Part shown: one piece after another, positions 38,980 through 47,427 of the stretch
Layout of the letters: each line of letters starts with the position of its first letter
How positions within the stretch are numbered: the first letter of the stretch is position 1
From: Betaproteobacteria bacterium
GTDB lineage: Bacteria > Pseudomonadota > Gammaproteobacteria > Burkholderiales > Casimicrobiaceae
DNA: 47,427 bases
Reading direction: 5' to 3'
Assembly: GCA_029884335.1 (NCBI GenBank)
Contig: JAOUIA010000025.1
Location: forward strand, 1-47,427
Notes under the pieces: model-generated
What the model saw: only the letters and a program-made list of their open reading frames with translations
The model's database searches: none
Told to the model about the DNA's origin: nothing
Translations under genes and position numbers: made by a program

Positions 38980-39950
38980 CGCTCACCCGCCGCCGCCTGC
39001 TCGCCCTCGCCGCCCTTGCCCCGCTCGCCAGCCGGGCGATGGCGCAGGCGACCGCCTTCCCGACGAAGCCCGTCCGCATCGTCGTCCCGTACAACGTGGG
39101 GCTCGGCCCCGACGTCGTCGCGCGCGCGGTCGCCGCTTCGATGGAGCAGGCCTGGGGCCAGAGCGTCATCGTCGAGAACAAGCCGGGCGCGGCGGGCATC
39201 ATCGCGATGTCCGAAGTCAAGCGTGCCGCGCCGGACGGCCACACGCTGTTCGTCGGCGATGCCGGCTCGCTCGCCGCGAACCCGCTGATCTACCGCAACC
39301 TCCCCTACCTCGTCTCCGACTTCGCGCCGCTCACCACGCTGTTCAACGCGACGTTCGTCGTCTGGGTGCGCGCCGGCAGCCCGTACAGGACGCTGCGCGA
39401 GCTGATCGACGCCGCCAGGGCGCAGCCGGAGAAGATCAGCTACGCGTCGCTGGGCAACGGGCACCCGAGCCAGCTCGCCGTCGAGTCGTTCGCCGCGGCC
39501 GCGGGCATCACTCTGCTGCACGTTCCGTTCAAGGACGCCGGCGCAATGATGACCGCGGTGGCCACCGGCGACTGTGACTTCACCACGCTGTCGGCGAACA
39601 CCTCGTCGGGCATGGTCAAGGCGGGCAAGTGGCGTGGCCTCGCGGTTGCCGCGCCTTCGCGCCTGCGCGAGTACCCGGAGATCCCGACGATCGTCGAGGC
39701 CGGCGGCCCGTCGGTGACGATGCAGCCGTGGGCGGCGCTGCTGGGCGTGGCCGGCACGCCCGAGCCGATCCTCGACCGGATCCACAAGCAGACGCTCGCC
39801 GCGCTCAACACCCCGGAGATCCGCGCGCGCATCGAGGCGGCCGGCTTCGACGTGCTGCCCTCCACGCCGGCGCAGCTCGTCGAGCGCATCCGCCGCGACG
39901 TCGCCACGTACACGCCGCTGGTGGCGAGCGGCCGCGTGAGGGTCGAGTAG
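38976..39950 (+). CDS. Bug-family tripartite tricarboxylate transporter binding protein
   Basis: 324 residues with a signal peptide carrying an arginine run ('TRRRLLALAALAPLASRAMAQ'; cleavage near residue 24), then the Bug fold: 'PVRIVVPYNVGLGPDVVAR', 'VENKPGAAGIIA', 'GDAGSLAANP'. These periplasmic proteins bind small carboxylates, often for TctAB or for signalling. No TctA/TctB genes adjoin, as is common for this expanded family in Burkholderiales. The ATG overlaps the prenyltransferase stop (ATGA), an odd functional pairing. Confidence 0.93.
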   Translation: MTLTRRRLLALAALAPLASRAMAQATAFPTKPVRIVVPYNVGLGPDVVARAVAASMEQAWGQSVIVENKPGAAGIIAMSEVKRAAPDGHTLFVGDAGSLAANPLIYRNLPYLVSDFAPLTTLFNATFVVWVRAGSPYRTLRELIDAARAQPEKISYASLGNGHPSQLAVESFAAAAGITLLHVPFKDAGAMMTAVATGDCDFTTLSANTSSGMVKAGKWRGLAVAAPSRLREYPEIPTIVEAGGPSVTMQPWAALLGVAGTPEPILDRIHKQTLAALNTPEIRARIEAAGFDVLPSTPAQLVERIRRDVATYTPLVASGRVRVE

Positions 39951-39953
39951 CGG

Positions 39954-39986
39954 CCGCCCCGGCGGGCCGGCCGCCGCCGGGGGCGG
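39954..39986 (+). terminator. GC-rich hairpin right after the Bug-protein gene
   Basis: Three bases after the stop, CCGCCCCGGCGG (39954-39965) pairs with a near-complementary arm (39974-39986) with one bulged G. No T-run. Its position suggests transcript termination or 3'-end protection. Confidence 0.45.
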
Positions 39987-40098
39987 AAATGCCACAGCCG
40001 ACGAAGCGGCGCCGCCGCCGGACGGAGCGCCCTTGTGCGCCGCCCTCCTCCCCCCTAGCATGACCGCACGCGACACCTGTTCCTCCGAGGGGTAGCCC

Positions 40099-40494
40099 AT
40101 GAACGCCCGACCCGTCCTGGCCAGCGCACGCGCCGCCGTCGTCGCGGCCGCCCTGCTCTCTCCCGCCGCGCAGGCGGTGACCTGCTTCGTCGTGATGGAC
40201 CGCAGCGAGAACGTCATCTACCGCGACGTGTTGCCGCCGGTCGACCTCTCCGACGCCGGCAAGCCGGCGCGCGAGGCGATGCGCCAGCGCGGCGAGCACT
40301 TCCTGTTCCTCGAGTCCGAGTCCTGCCCGCGCATGGAGTTCTTCACCGGTGGCGCGGGCAACGTCGCTCTCGCGCTCGACCAGACGCTGGCGCCGACGAC
40401 AGTGCAGGCGAAGCCCGCCGCCGAAGCGCCCGCCAAGCCCGCGGCCGCCGCGCCCGCAAGGCCTGCGGCGGCAGCCCCCGCCAAGCAACGCTAG
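40099..40494 (+). CDS. small secreted protein of unknown function with an Ala/Pro/Lys tail
   Basis: 131 residues: a Sec signal (residues 1-26, cleavage after 'SPAAQA'), a 65-residue core ('VTCFVVMDRSENVIYRDVLPPVDLSD', 'RQRGEHFLFLESESCP') with two cysteines that could form a disulfide, and a tail of 'KPAAA/APAKPAA' repeats. The core resembles short periplasmic proteins annotated only as hypothetical in Burkholderiales. GAGGGG lies before the ATG. The tail looks like a cell-wall or envelope spacer. Function unknown. Confidence 0.8.
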   Translation: MNARPVLASARAAVVAAALLSPAAQAVTCFVVMDRSENVIYRDVLPPVDLSDAGKPAREAMRQRGEHFLFLESESCPRMEFFTGGAGNVALALDQTLAPTTVQAKPAAEAPAKPAAAAPARPAAAAPAKQR

Positions 40495-40543
40495 GTTTGA
40501 AGCTTCGATACGTTGTTTCGCCGATCCATGAATTCAGTTCATG

Positions 40544-40638
40544 CGTCGTCCCCGCGAAGGCGGGGACCCAGCGTCTCGTCGATTCGACAGGCTGGTTGGC
40601 ACGAAAGACACTGGGTCCCCGCCTTCGCGGGGACGACG
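40544..40638. repeat. REP-like facing pair between convergent genes
   Basis: Forward copy 40544-40571 and reverse copy 40611-40638, 39 nt apart. Both have the same loop variant, CGCGAAGGCG instead of CGCGCAGGCG, so the two arms have changed together and can still pair. The pair occupies the 222-nt gap (40495-40716) between the secreted-protein gene and the methyltransferase gene, which converge here. Confidence 0.9.
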
Positions 40639-40716
40639 ACTCGTGGATGCGAGCAGCGCATGCCTTGCAGCAACAGCGTCTTGACAGATGACAGCTAGGC
40701 GGTCAGACCGCGCCGA

Positions 40717-42999
40717 TCAGGCCGGCGCGCGCGCCCAGAACTGGTACATCTGGGCGAAGGTGTCGGGACGGCGCTCCTCGAAGAGCTGCCAGTTGCCAAG
40801 GCCCGTCAGCGCAACGTCGCCGGGAAACTCCGCCCGGTAGTCGGCCGGCACGCGGTCGTCGCCGAACTCGAAGCCGACGAATCCGAGGTCCAGCTCGTCC
40901 AGCATCGCGGCAAGCTGCGGGATGGTGAAGCGCGTCTCCTGCGCGTGGAACAGGAGGTCGCGGCACCCGCTCAGGCTGTAGAAGTCCGCGCCCTGCGCCA
41001 CGCGCGCGAGCAGCGGGTCGTCCCGGCGCGCCAGGATCGCGTCGCGGCAGGCCCGGATGCCTTCGGGGGTCGATCCGAGCCCCAGCTCGGCGATCAGTTC
41101 CCGCGCGCGCACGACGTGGCGCCGCGCGGTCTCGCTGTAGAGGCCGATGCGCATGAAGCCGCCGGGCTTCACCAGGCCGCGCAGCGTCCGCCAACCGGCG
41201 AGCGGATCTGCGAGGTGGTGCAGCACGCCCGAGCACTCGACGAGGTCGAAGCGTTCGTCGAGCGCGCCAAGTTCCGTGAGGTCCGCCTGGCGGTAGTCGA
41301 TGCCCGCAACGCCGAGCTCCCGGGCCTTGCGGATCGCGTAGGCGAGGCTCGCGAGGCTCAGGTCGAACGCGAGCAAGCGCGCGACGAGGAAGCGGCGAGC
41401 CGACTCCAGCGACTGCCGGCCGGTCCCGCAGCCGGCGACGAGGACGCTGGCGGGCCCGGCGGGCGCGCCGTCGAGCGTCGCGTGCGGGAAGAGGCGGCGC
41501 AGGAAGTCGCCGATGGACGCCGGCGCGCTGCTCGTGCGCAGGCGCTGCCAGCGCGGATACGGGTTCGCCTCGTACTGTTCGCGCACGAGCGCGGAGACGC
41601 CACCGCCGATCGCGGTCAGCGCCGGAATCGCCGCGGCGATGCGGCGCTCCTCGGCGGGCTCGGCGATCTGCCGCTGCGCCAGCCGGGCGAGCGGCGTCGA
41701 CGCGAGTTCGGCGGCGATCGCTTGCGCGTCGTCGAGCGCGTGGAGCGGGCGGTAGCAGCCGAACAGCGCGTACCAGTGCAGCGGCACGCTGCCGCGCCCC
41801 GCGCGCACCCGGGCGATGGCGCCCGCGAGTGCCGCTACGCCGTCGCCCTCCAAGGCCGGCTCCGCGCTCACGTACTCGGTGTTGAAGCCCTGTTGCGCGA
41901 TTGCCGCAGTGGCGGCAAGCGGCAACGCCGGCTCGGCTTCCGGCGCTTCCGTCCACCCGGCGAGCAGCGCGCCCCTCGTGGCGGCGACGAGGCGCTGCAG
42001 CGCCGCGTGCGGGACGATCGCCTCTTCCAGCAGGCGCTGCGCCAGCGGCAGGCCGAACAGGGCGCGGGCGTGATGCCGCGCTGCCTGCCAGCTTCCGGCG
42101 TCGAAGGTCGCCGCCTCCGCCAACGCCCCCTGCAGCGCGATCGCCGCCGGGTGCAAGGCGAGGAGGCTCGCGACGGGGCGCGCCATCCGCGCCGGGTCGA
42201 CCGCGGGGTGGCCCAGCGCGCGGAACAGCGCCTCGTGCACGCGCGAATCCGCCGTGTAGCCGAGGTCGAGGTCGCGCGCTGCCACCTCGAGCTGCACCCA
42301 GTAGGCGTCACTGCTGCCGTCGATGTCCAGCGCGGCGACGATGCTCGCGAGTGCATCGAGCCGCGCTGCCGCGGTGGTGCTTCCCTCGCCTGCAGCCAAG
42401 CGCAGCGCCGCCCGCGAAAGGTTGTAGTGCGCTTCGTGGAAGCGCGGGTCGAGCGCCACGGCGCGCGCGAAGTCCGCGCGCGCCCCCGCGGCGTCGCCCA
42501 GCGCCAGCGCGGCATTGCCGCGCCCGTTCAGCGCGTCCGGGAAGTCGCGGCGGATCGCCAGCGCACGCGCGAAGCTCGCGTGCGCCGCCGCGAAGTCGCC
42601 GCGGTCGAGCAGCGCCATGCCGAGATTCGCGTGCAGCTCGGGCAGCGTCGGGTCGATCGCGAGCGCGGCATCGAGCTCGGCGATCGCCCTGTCCACCCGG
42701 CCCATGCGGCGGCACGCGATCGCGAGGTGGCCGCGCAGCGCCGGGTCGCGCGCGTCGATCTCCACCGCGCGGCGCAGCAGAGGCTCGGCCCGGCTCGCCT
42801 GTCCCAGCTGGAGCGCGAGCACGCCGGCGGCGTGCAGTGCCTGCGCGTCGCGAGGCAGCCCCGGCTCGATGGCGTCGAGCATCGCGGCAGCACCGGCGCG
42901 ATCCCCCGCGCGCAGCGCGTGGAATGCGCGCTCGATCGACCGGCCGTCGAGCACCGGAGCCTGGTGCGCGGCCGCAAGCCGCCGCCTTTTCTCGCCCAT
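40717..42999 (-). CDS. TPR-repeat protein with C-terminal SAM-dependent methyltransferase
   Basis: 760 residues. Residues about 20-215 are tandem TPR helices ('ALHAAGVLALQLGQASRAEPLLRRAVEIDARDP' type). The middle (about 230-490) is unassigned and helical, and includes 'REQYEANPYPRW', a segment often seen before methyltransferase domains in this family. The C-terminal domain (about 515-620) carries SAM motif I VLVAGCGTGRQS at 519-530, the acidic residue in 'LLAFDLSL' and 'DLVECSGVLHHLADP'. It probably methylates a protein or glycan held by the TPR region. Target unknown. Monocistronic as far as can be seen. Confidence 0.9.
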   Translation of the reverse strand: MGEKRRRLAAAHQAPVLDGRSIERAFHALRAGDRAGAAAMLDAIEPGLPRDAQALHAAGVLALQLGQASRAEPLLRRAVEIDARDPALRGHLAIACRRMGRVDRAIAELDAALAIDPTLPELHANLGMALLDRGDFAAAHASFARALAIRRDFPDALNGRGNAALALGDAAGARADFARAVALDPRFHEAHYNLSRAALRLAAGEGSTTAAARLDALASIVAALDIDGSSDAYWVQLEVAARDLDLGYTADSRVHEALFRALGHPAVDPARMARPVASLLALHPAAIALQGALAEAATFDAGSWQAARHHARALFGLPLAQRLLEEAIVPHAALQRLVAATRGALLAGWTEAPEAEPALPLAATAAIAQQGFNTEYVSAEPALEGDGVAALAGAIARVRAGRGSVPLHWYALFGCYRPLHALDDAQAIAAELASTPLARLAQRQIAEPAEERRIAAAIPALTAIGGGVSALVREQYEANPYPRWQRLRTSSAPASIGDFLRRLFPHATLDGAPAGPASVLVAGCGTGRQSLESARRFLVARLLAFDLSLASLAYAIRKARELGVAGIDYRQADLTELGALDERFDLVECSGVLHHLADPLAGWRTLRGLVKPGGFMRIGLYSETARRHVVRARELIAELGLGSTPEGIRACRDAILARRDDPLLARVAQGADFYSLSGCRDLLFHAQETRFTIPQLAAMLDELDLGFVGFEFGDDRVPADYRAEFPGDVALTGLGNWQLFEERRPDTFAQMYQFWARAPA

Positions 43000-43087
43000 C
43001 GCTGCGCAACCGGTTCCGCCGGAAGTACGGGACGCCGCGAAATGTACACGCTTCCGCCCTCGCCCGGCGGCGCCGAGCGCCGCCCCG

Positions 43088-43414
43088 TCAGCGCTCGTCG
43101 TCGCTCAGCGCGGTGCCCAGCGCCTTGACGGCGACGGCTGCGACGAGCGCGGTCACGAGCACGCCGCACACGCCGATCGCGATCGCCAGCGCGCGCGAGA
43201 CCTGGCGCTTGGGCACCAGGTCGCCATAGCCGATGGTCAGCCCGGAGACGAACGTGAAGTAGAGCGCGTCCAGCACCGGCCAGCCCTCGAGTACGCCAAT
43301 GACGAGTCCCGCCGCGACCATCAGGGCAAGCAGCACGGAGAGGATCGGCCACACGACACGCAGGCCCGACCCGAGCCCGGCGAGGAAGCGCCTGCGCATC
43401 GTGCGCGCGTCCAT
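43088..43414 (-). CDS. small two-helix potassium channel
   Basis: 108 residues: helix 1 (~21-42), a pore loop with selectivity filter TIGYGD at 60-65, and helix 2 (~72-98), the minimal KcsA-type architecture, with no ligand-binding or RCK domain. It would form a tetrameric K+ channel in the inner membrane. It starts 4 nt after the CAX antiporter gene, so the two are co-transcribed and may work together on cation balance. Confidence 0.9.
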   Translation of the reverse strand: MDARTMRRRFLAGLGSGLRVVWPILSVLLALMVAAGLVIGVLEGWPVLDALYFTFVSGLTIGYGDLVPKRQVSRALAIAIGVCGVLVTALVAAVAVKALGTALSDDER

Positions 43415-43418
43415 GTCG

Positions 43419-44513
43419 CTAGCCCTGGGGCGGGAGCAGGTACAACGCGATCGCGAACGTGAGGTACACGGCCAGCACCAGCGCGCCGGTGAACCACGCG
43501 CTGCGCCCGCCGTTGCAGATCATCATCGCGGTGAGGGTCGCGAACAGCATCATGGCCACCGCGCCGGGCCAGAACTCGAGCGTCATCGGCGCCGGCGCGA
43601 CGAAGTAGCTCGCCACGACGAGCACGGGGGCGACGAACAGCGCGATCTGCGTCGCGCTGCCGAGCGCGATGCCCACGGAGAGGTCGAGCCGGTTGCGGCG
43701 CGCGCCGGAGAACGCGGAGGCCATCTCGGCAGCGCCGCCGACCAGCGCCACGACGATGAAGCCGACGAACGCGTCGGTCATTCCCATCGTGCGAGCCGCC
43801 TCCTCGACGGAGGCGACGAAGACCTCGCTCACCAGAGCGACGAGGACCGTGACGGCGGCAAGCACGACGAGCGCCGCGGGAAGCGGCCACGGCTCGCCCT
43901 CGGCGGCATCGTGATGCGCGGCGGCCTGGAAGAACTCCTTGTGCGTCTTCAGCGTGAAAAGGAGGCCGAGCAGGTACACCAGCATCATCAGCACGGCGAG
44001 CGCGAGGCTCAACTGGGTGGCGAACGCGCCGTCGGCCGCGCGCGACCCTGAGGCGACGGTGGACGGCACCATCAGCGCGATCGTGGCGAGGAACAACTGC
44101 GCGGCCTGCAGGCGCGCAGAGCCGGCATTGAACTCCTGCGTGTGGTGCTTCAGCCCGCCGAGCAGGAACGACGCGCCGAGCATGAACAGCGTGTTCGTCA
44201 CGATCGCGCCGGCGATCGACGCCTTGACCAGCATCATCTGGCCCGCAGCCAGCGCGGTGAGCGCGATCACCAGCTCGGTCAGGTTGCCGAGCGTGGCGTT
44301 GAGCAGCCCGCCAACCGTGTCGCCGGTGCGCGCGGCCACGGCCTCCGTCGCCTGGCTCAGCAGGGCCGCCAGCGGCACGATGGCAAGCACGGACAGCACG
44401 AACAGCAGCGTCCCCGACCGCGGCCCCAGGTGCTCGGCCAGCAGCACCGCGGGCACGAACACGAGCAGCCACAGCAGCGGACTGCCGCGAATCGCCTGCC
44501 AGACGCGCGCCAT
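43419..44513 (-). CDS. Ca2+/H+ antiporter, CAX family
   Basis: 364 residues, about eleven membrane helices in two inverted halves. The first alpha-repeat has NATLGNLTELVIAL and the second 'VALVGGAAEMASAF'; in the second the usual GNAAE reads GGAAE, so the conserved Asn is Gly. The central acidic linker around 'HHDAAEGEP' lies between the halves. It should export Ca2+ in exchange for protons. It precedes the K+ channel by 4 nt. The 58-nt gap to asnS shows no clear signal. Confidence 0.92.
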   Translation of the reverse strand: MARVWQAIRGSPLLWLLVFVPAVLLAEHLGPRSGTLLFVLSVLAIVPLAALLSQATEAVAARTGDTVGGLLNATLGNLTELVIALTALAAGQMMLVKASIAGAIVTNTLFMLGASFLLGGLKHHTQEFNAGSARLQAAQLFLATIALMVPSTVASGSRAADGAFATQLSLALAVLMMLVYLLGLLFTLKTHKEFFQAAAHHDAAEGEPWPLPAALVVLAAVTVLVALVSEVFVASVEEAARTMGMTDAFVGFIVVALVGGAAEMASAFSGARRNRLDLSVGIALGSATQIALFVAPVLVVASYFVAPAPMTLEFWPGAVAMMLFATLTAMMICNGGRSAWFTGALVLAVYLTFAIALYLLPPQG

Positions 44514-44571
44514 GACCCCACGCTACCAGCGGGCCGCGCGCTCCGCTAGGCCTTTCTGGACAAATCGGCCG

Positions 44572-45972
<1,401 letters not shown>

Positions 45973-46033
45973 GGTCGCGAATACCCGGGCAAAGCCGGTA
46001 TTCTAATGAGGTTGGCGCAAGGGCATTGCACTG

Positions 46034-46233
46034 CGTCGTCGTTCCCGCGCAGGCGGGGACCCGGCGTCTTTCGCCGGAACAGCAGGTCGCAGTCGTCCTC
46101 GCGCATAATGGAGTTCGCGCGGGCGCATTGCACGCTGTCGTTGTCCCCGCGCAGGCGGGGACCGCGTGTCCTTGGCCACCGGCCGCGAGAGTCAATTCGA
46201 ATTCGCTGGGTCCCCGCCTGCGCGGGGACGACG
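46034..46233. repeat. REP-like cluster of three copies between asnS and the ClpX-like gene
   Basis: Copies at 46034-46062 (forward, with an inserted GTT), 46136-46166 (forward) and 46206-46233 (reverse). The two forward copies share a 'GGGCATTGCA/GGCGCATTGCA' lead-in, showing a roughly 100-nt tandem duplication. They occupy most of the 320-nt divergent region 45973-46292, which must also hold both promoters; no other gene is visible there. A frame stays open through the repeats but its translation is just the repeat. Confidence 0.9.
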
Positions 46234-46292
46234 AAGCCCGGGCAAACGCTACAGCGAATCCGTCGACCTCTCCCGCACGCCACCAGACCGCC

Positions 46293-47285
46293 ATGCTCGC
46301 AGCGTCCCTCACGCCCCGCGCCATCGTGCAGCAGCTCGACGAGTACGTCGTCGGCCAGGACGAGGCCAAGCGCGTCGTCGCGGTGGCCGTGTGGACGCAC
46401 TTCCGCAAGATCGCCCGCTCGCAGGCGAAACAGCTCCCGCTGGAGAAGAGCAACGTGCTGCTGATCGGAGCCTCGGGCACCGGCAAGACGCTGCTGTGCG
46501 AGACGCTCTCGCGCATCCTCGGCGTGCCGTTCGTCACCGCCGAGGCGACCTCGCTCGCGCAGTCGCGCTTCGTCAACGACGAGATCGAGGCGATCATGCA
46601 GCGCCTGCTCGACAAGGCCGGCGGCGACGCCGACCGCGCCGGGCGCGGCATCGTGTTCATCGACGAGATCGACAAGCTCAAGGCGGCCGGCACCGACCTG
46701 CGCGCGGTGTCGGGCGAGTCGGTGCAGCACGCGCTCCTCAAGATCATGGAAGGCGCGCAGGTGCGCGTGGCCGACGGCCGCTACGTCGACACCACGCGCG
46801 TGCTGTTCATCTGCGGCGGCGCGTTCGTGGGCCTGGAGAAGATCCTCAAGGACACGCACGGCTACGGCTTCATCGCCACGTCGAACGAGGAGAGCCGCGC
46901 GATCCTCGCGCGCCTCAACTCGCGCGTGAAGCCGACCGACCTGTTCGCCTACGGGCTGATCCCCGAGTTCACCGGCCGCCTGCCGGTGATCGCCCGCTTC
47001 GGCGACCTGTCGAAGGCGATGCTGGTGCGGATCATGACCGAGCCGCGCAACGCCATCTACGCGCAGTTCCGCGACCTGTTCGCCGCCGAGGGCGTGGAGC
47101 TCGACGTCGCGCCGCGCGTGTTCGAGCAGGTCGCCGAGGTGGCGCTGGAGTACAAGACCGGCGCGCGCAGCCTGCGCGGCATCTTCGAGGAGCTGATGTC
47201 GCCGGTGCTCTTCGAGCTGCCCGAGCGCAAGGGCGCGAAGCGCGTTGCGTTTGCGTCGCTGTTCGCCGAGCCCGCCTGGAGCTGA
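46293..47285 (+). CDS. ClpX-like AAA+ ATPase without the zinc domain and with altered pore loops
   Basis: 330 residues against about 420 for ClpX. It aligns along the whole ClpX AAA+ module: Walker A GASGTGKT (59-66), Walker B 'GIVFIDEIDK' (119-128), 'LFICGGAFVGLEKI', 'GLIPEFTGRLPVIARFGDLS' and the sensor-2 segment 'KTGARSLRGI'. Differences: no N-terminal zinc-binding domain, pore-1 GYVG replaced by SRFVN (91-95), the RKH loop deleted, and the ClpP-contact IGF replaced by YGF (191-193). It is probably a dedicated unfoldase or remodeller, with ClpP pairing doubtful. The Met at 46293 is the likely start; upstream codons translate repeats. No partner gene is in view. Confidence 0.88.
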   Translation: MLAASLTPRAIVQQLDEYVVGQDEAKRVVAVAVWTHFRKIARSQAKQLPLEKSNVLLIGASGTGKTLLCETLSRILGVPFVTAEATSLAQSRFVNDEIEAIMQRLLDKAGGDADRAGRGIVFIDEIDKLKAAGTDLRAVSGESVQHALLKIMEGAQVRVADGRYVDTTRVLFICGGAFVGLEKILKDTHGYGFIATSNEESRAILARLNSRVKPTDLFAYGLIPEFTGRLPVIARFGDLSKAMLVRIMTEPRNAIYAQFRDLFAAEGVELDVAPRVFEQVAEVALEYKTGARSLRGIFEELMSPVLFELPERKGAKRVAFASLFAEPAWS

Positions 47286-47427
47286 CTAGTGGACTGTAAC
47301 GGTCAAATCGGTAGTGGAGATGTGCGCGACATCGATGGTTTGCATAGGCACCCCTGGTGAGGCGATTCGCGTCGAGCGCTAGGCGCCGGGGCGCAGCAAG
47401 GGTAGGTCCCCTTGCAAGACCCGGCAA
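47286..47427. other. tail of the window: lower-GC segment with a 19-codon frame and a hairpin
   Basis: Directly after the ClpX-like stop the base composition drops to near 50% GC for about 60 nt. On the minus strand, AGGGG followed 5 nt later by ATG (47345) opens the frame MQTIDVAHISTTDLTVTVH, ending at 47286. Further right, GCAAGGG and CCCTTGC form a 7-bp hairpin (47396-47415). This may be the edge of an insertion sequence or a leader peptide; the window ends before this can be settled. Confidence 0.35.

Noticed and set aside
46016-46270. Coding sequence across the asnS/ClpX-like gap
   Set aside because: The translation consists of repeat-derived peptides such as 'SFPRRRGPG' and 'WVPACAGTT'.
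46293-47285. Truncated clpX pseudogene
   Set aside because: ATPase motifs and the frame are intact through the C-terminal domain, and pore-loop changes are substitutions and a clean deletion, not decay.

Overview
The window is about 47 kb of very GC-rich bacterial DNA. Gene content points to a betaproteobacterium, most likely of the order Burkholderiales: a complete phenylacetate (paa) operon, homogentisate dioxygenase, a Bug-type tricarboxylate-binding protein, extensive start/stop overlaps, and frequent GTG starts and G/C-ending codons. The taxonomy is inferred from gene families, not from rRNA. No rRNA, tRNA, CRISPR array or complete insertion sequence was seen.

Layout. (1) Positions 1-5101, minus strand: a 3-hydroxyphenylacetate/homogentisate-type block made of an FAD monooxygenase, a 68-residue DUF2783 partner, hmgA, two enoyl-CoA hydratases and a lipoprotein cut by the window edge. 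(2) 5347-15456, minus: an eleven-gene, mostly overlapping operon with ABC importer permease, binding protein, MaoC hydratase, ABC ATPase, enoyl-CoA hydratase, CoA-transferase, shikimate-dehydrogenase-like protein, IclR regulator, HAD phosphatase, Ldh-family dehydrogenase and an MBL-fold protein. It looks like an uptake-plus-catabolism unit for a carboxylic acid that I cannot identify. (3) 15637-27034, minus: the paa operon paaABCDE-N-G-H-I-K-J, controlled from 27073-27123 by an exceptionally clear PaaX-type operator shared with the divergent paaX (27125-28054). (4) 28185-30805, plus: an NhaP-type antiporter and a formyltransferase fused to two ACT domains. (5) 31039-37054, minus: a signalling operon with an ABC-type binding protein, a 1157-residue Cache/HAMP/3xGAF histidine kinase, a DivK-like receiver and a receiver-cyclase. 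(6) 37179-40494: an acidic mini-protein, a BON-LysM protein, a UbiA-type prenyltransferase overlapping a Bug receptor, and a small secreted protein. (7) 40717-45972, minus: a TPR methyltransferase, a K+ channel, a CAX antiporter and asnS. (8) 46293-47285, plus: a ClpX-like AAA+ protein with no zinc domain and with altered pore loops.

How it fits together. Phenylacetate is activated by PaaK, epoxidised by PaaABCE (PaaD being the maturation factor), isomerised by PaaG, ring-opened and oxidised (PaaN is only the aldehyde-dehydrogenase half of PaaZ), then beta-oxidised by PaaH, PaaJ and a hydratase. No paaF sits in the operon; the hydratases at 235-1793 and the MaoC protein at 12964-13488 are candidates for the missing hydratase and ring-hydrolase steps. 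The mhaAB-hmgA-like block would send hydroxylated phenylacetates to the homogentisate route.

Repeats. Twelve copies of a palindromic extragenic repeat, core CCCCGCGCAGGCGGGG, lie in five intergenic places, usually as facing pairs. A second family forms a perfect 27-bp inverted repeat between paaE and paaN, and a degenerate direct repeat separates paaC from paaD.
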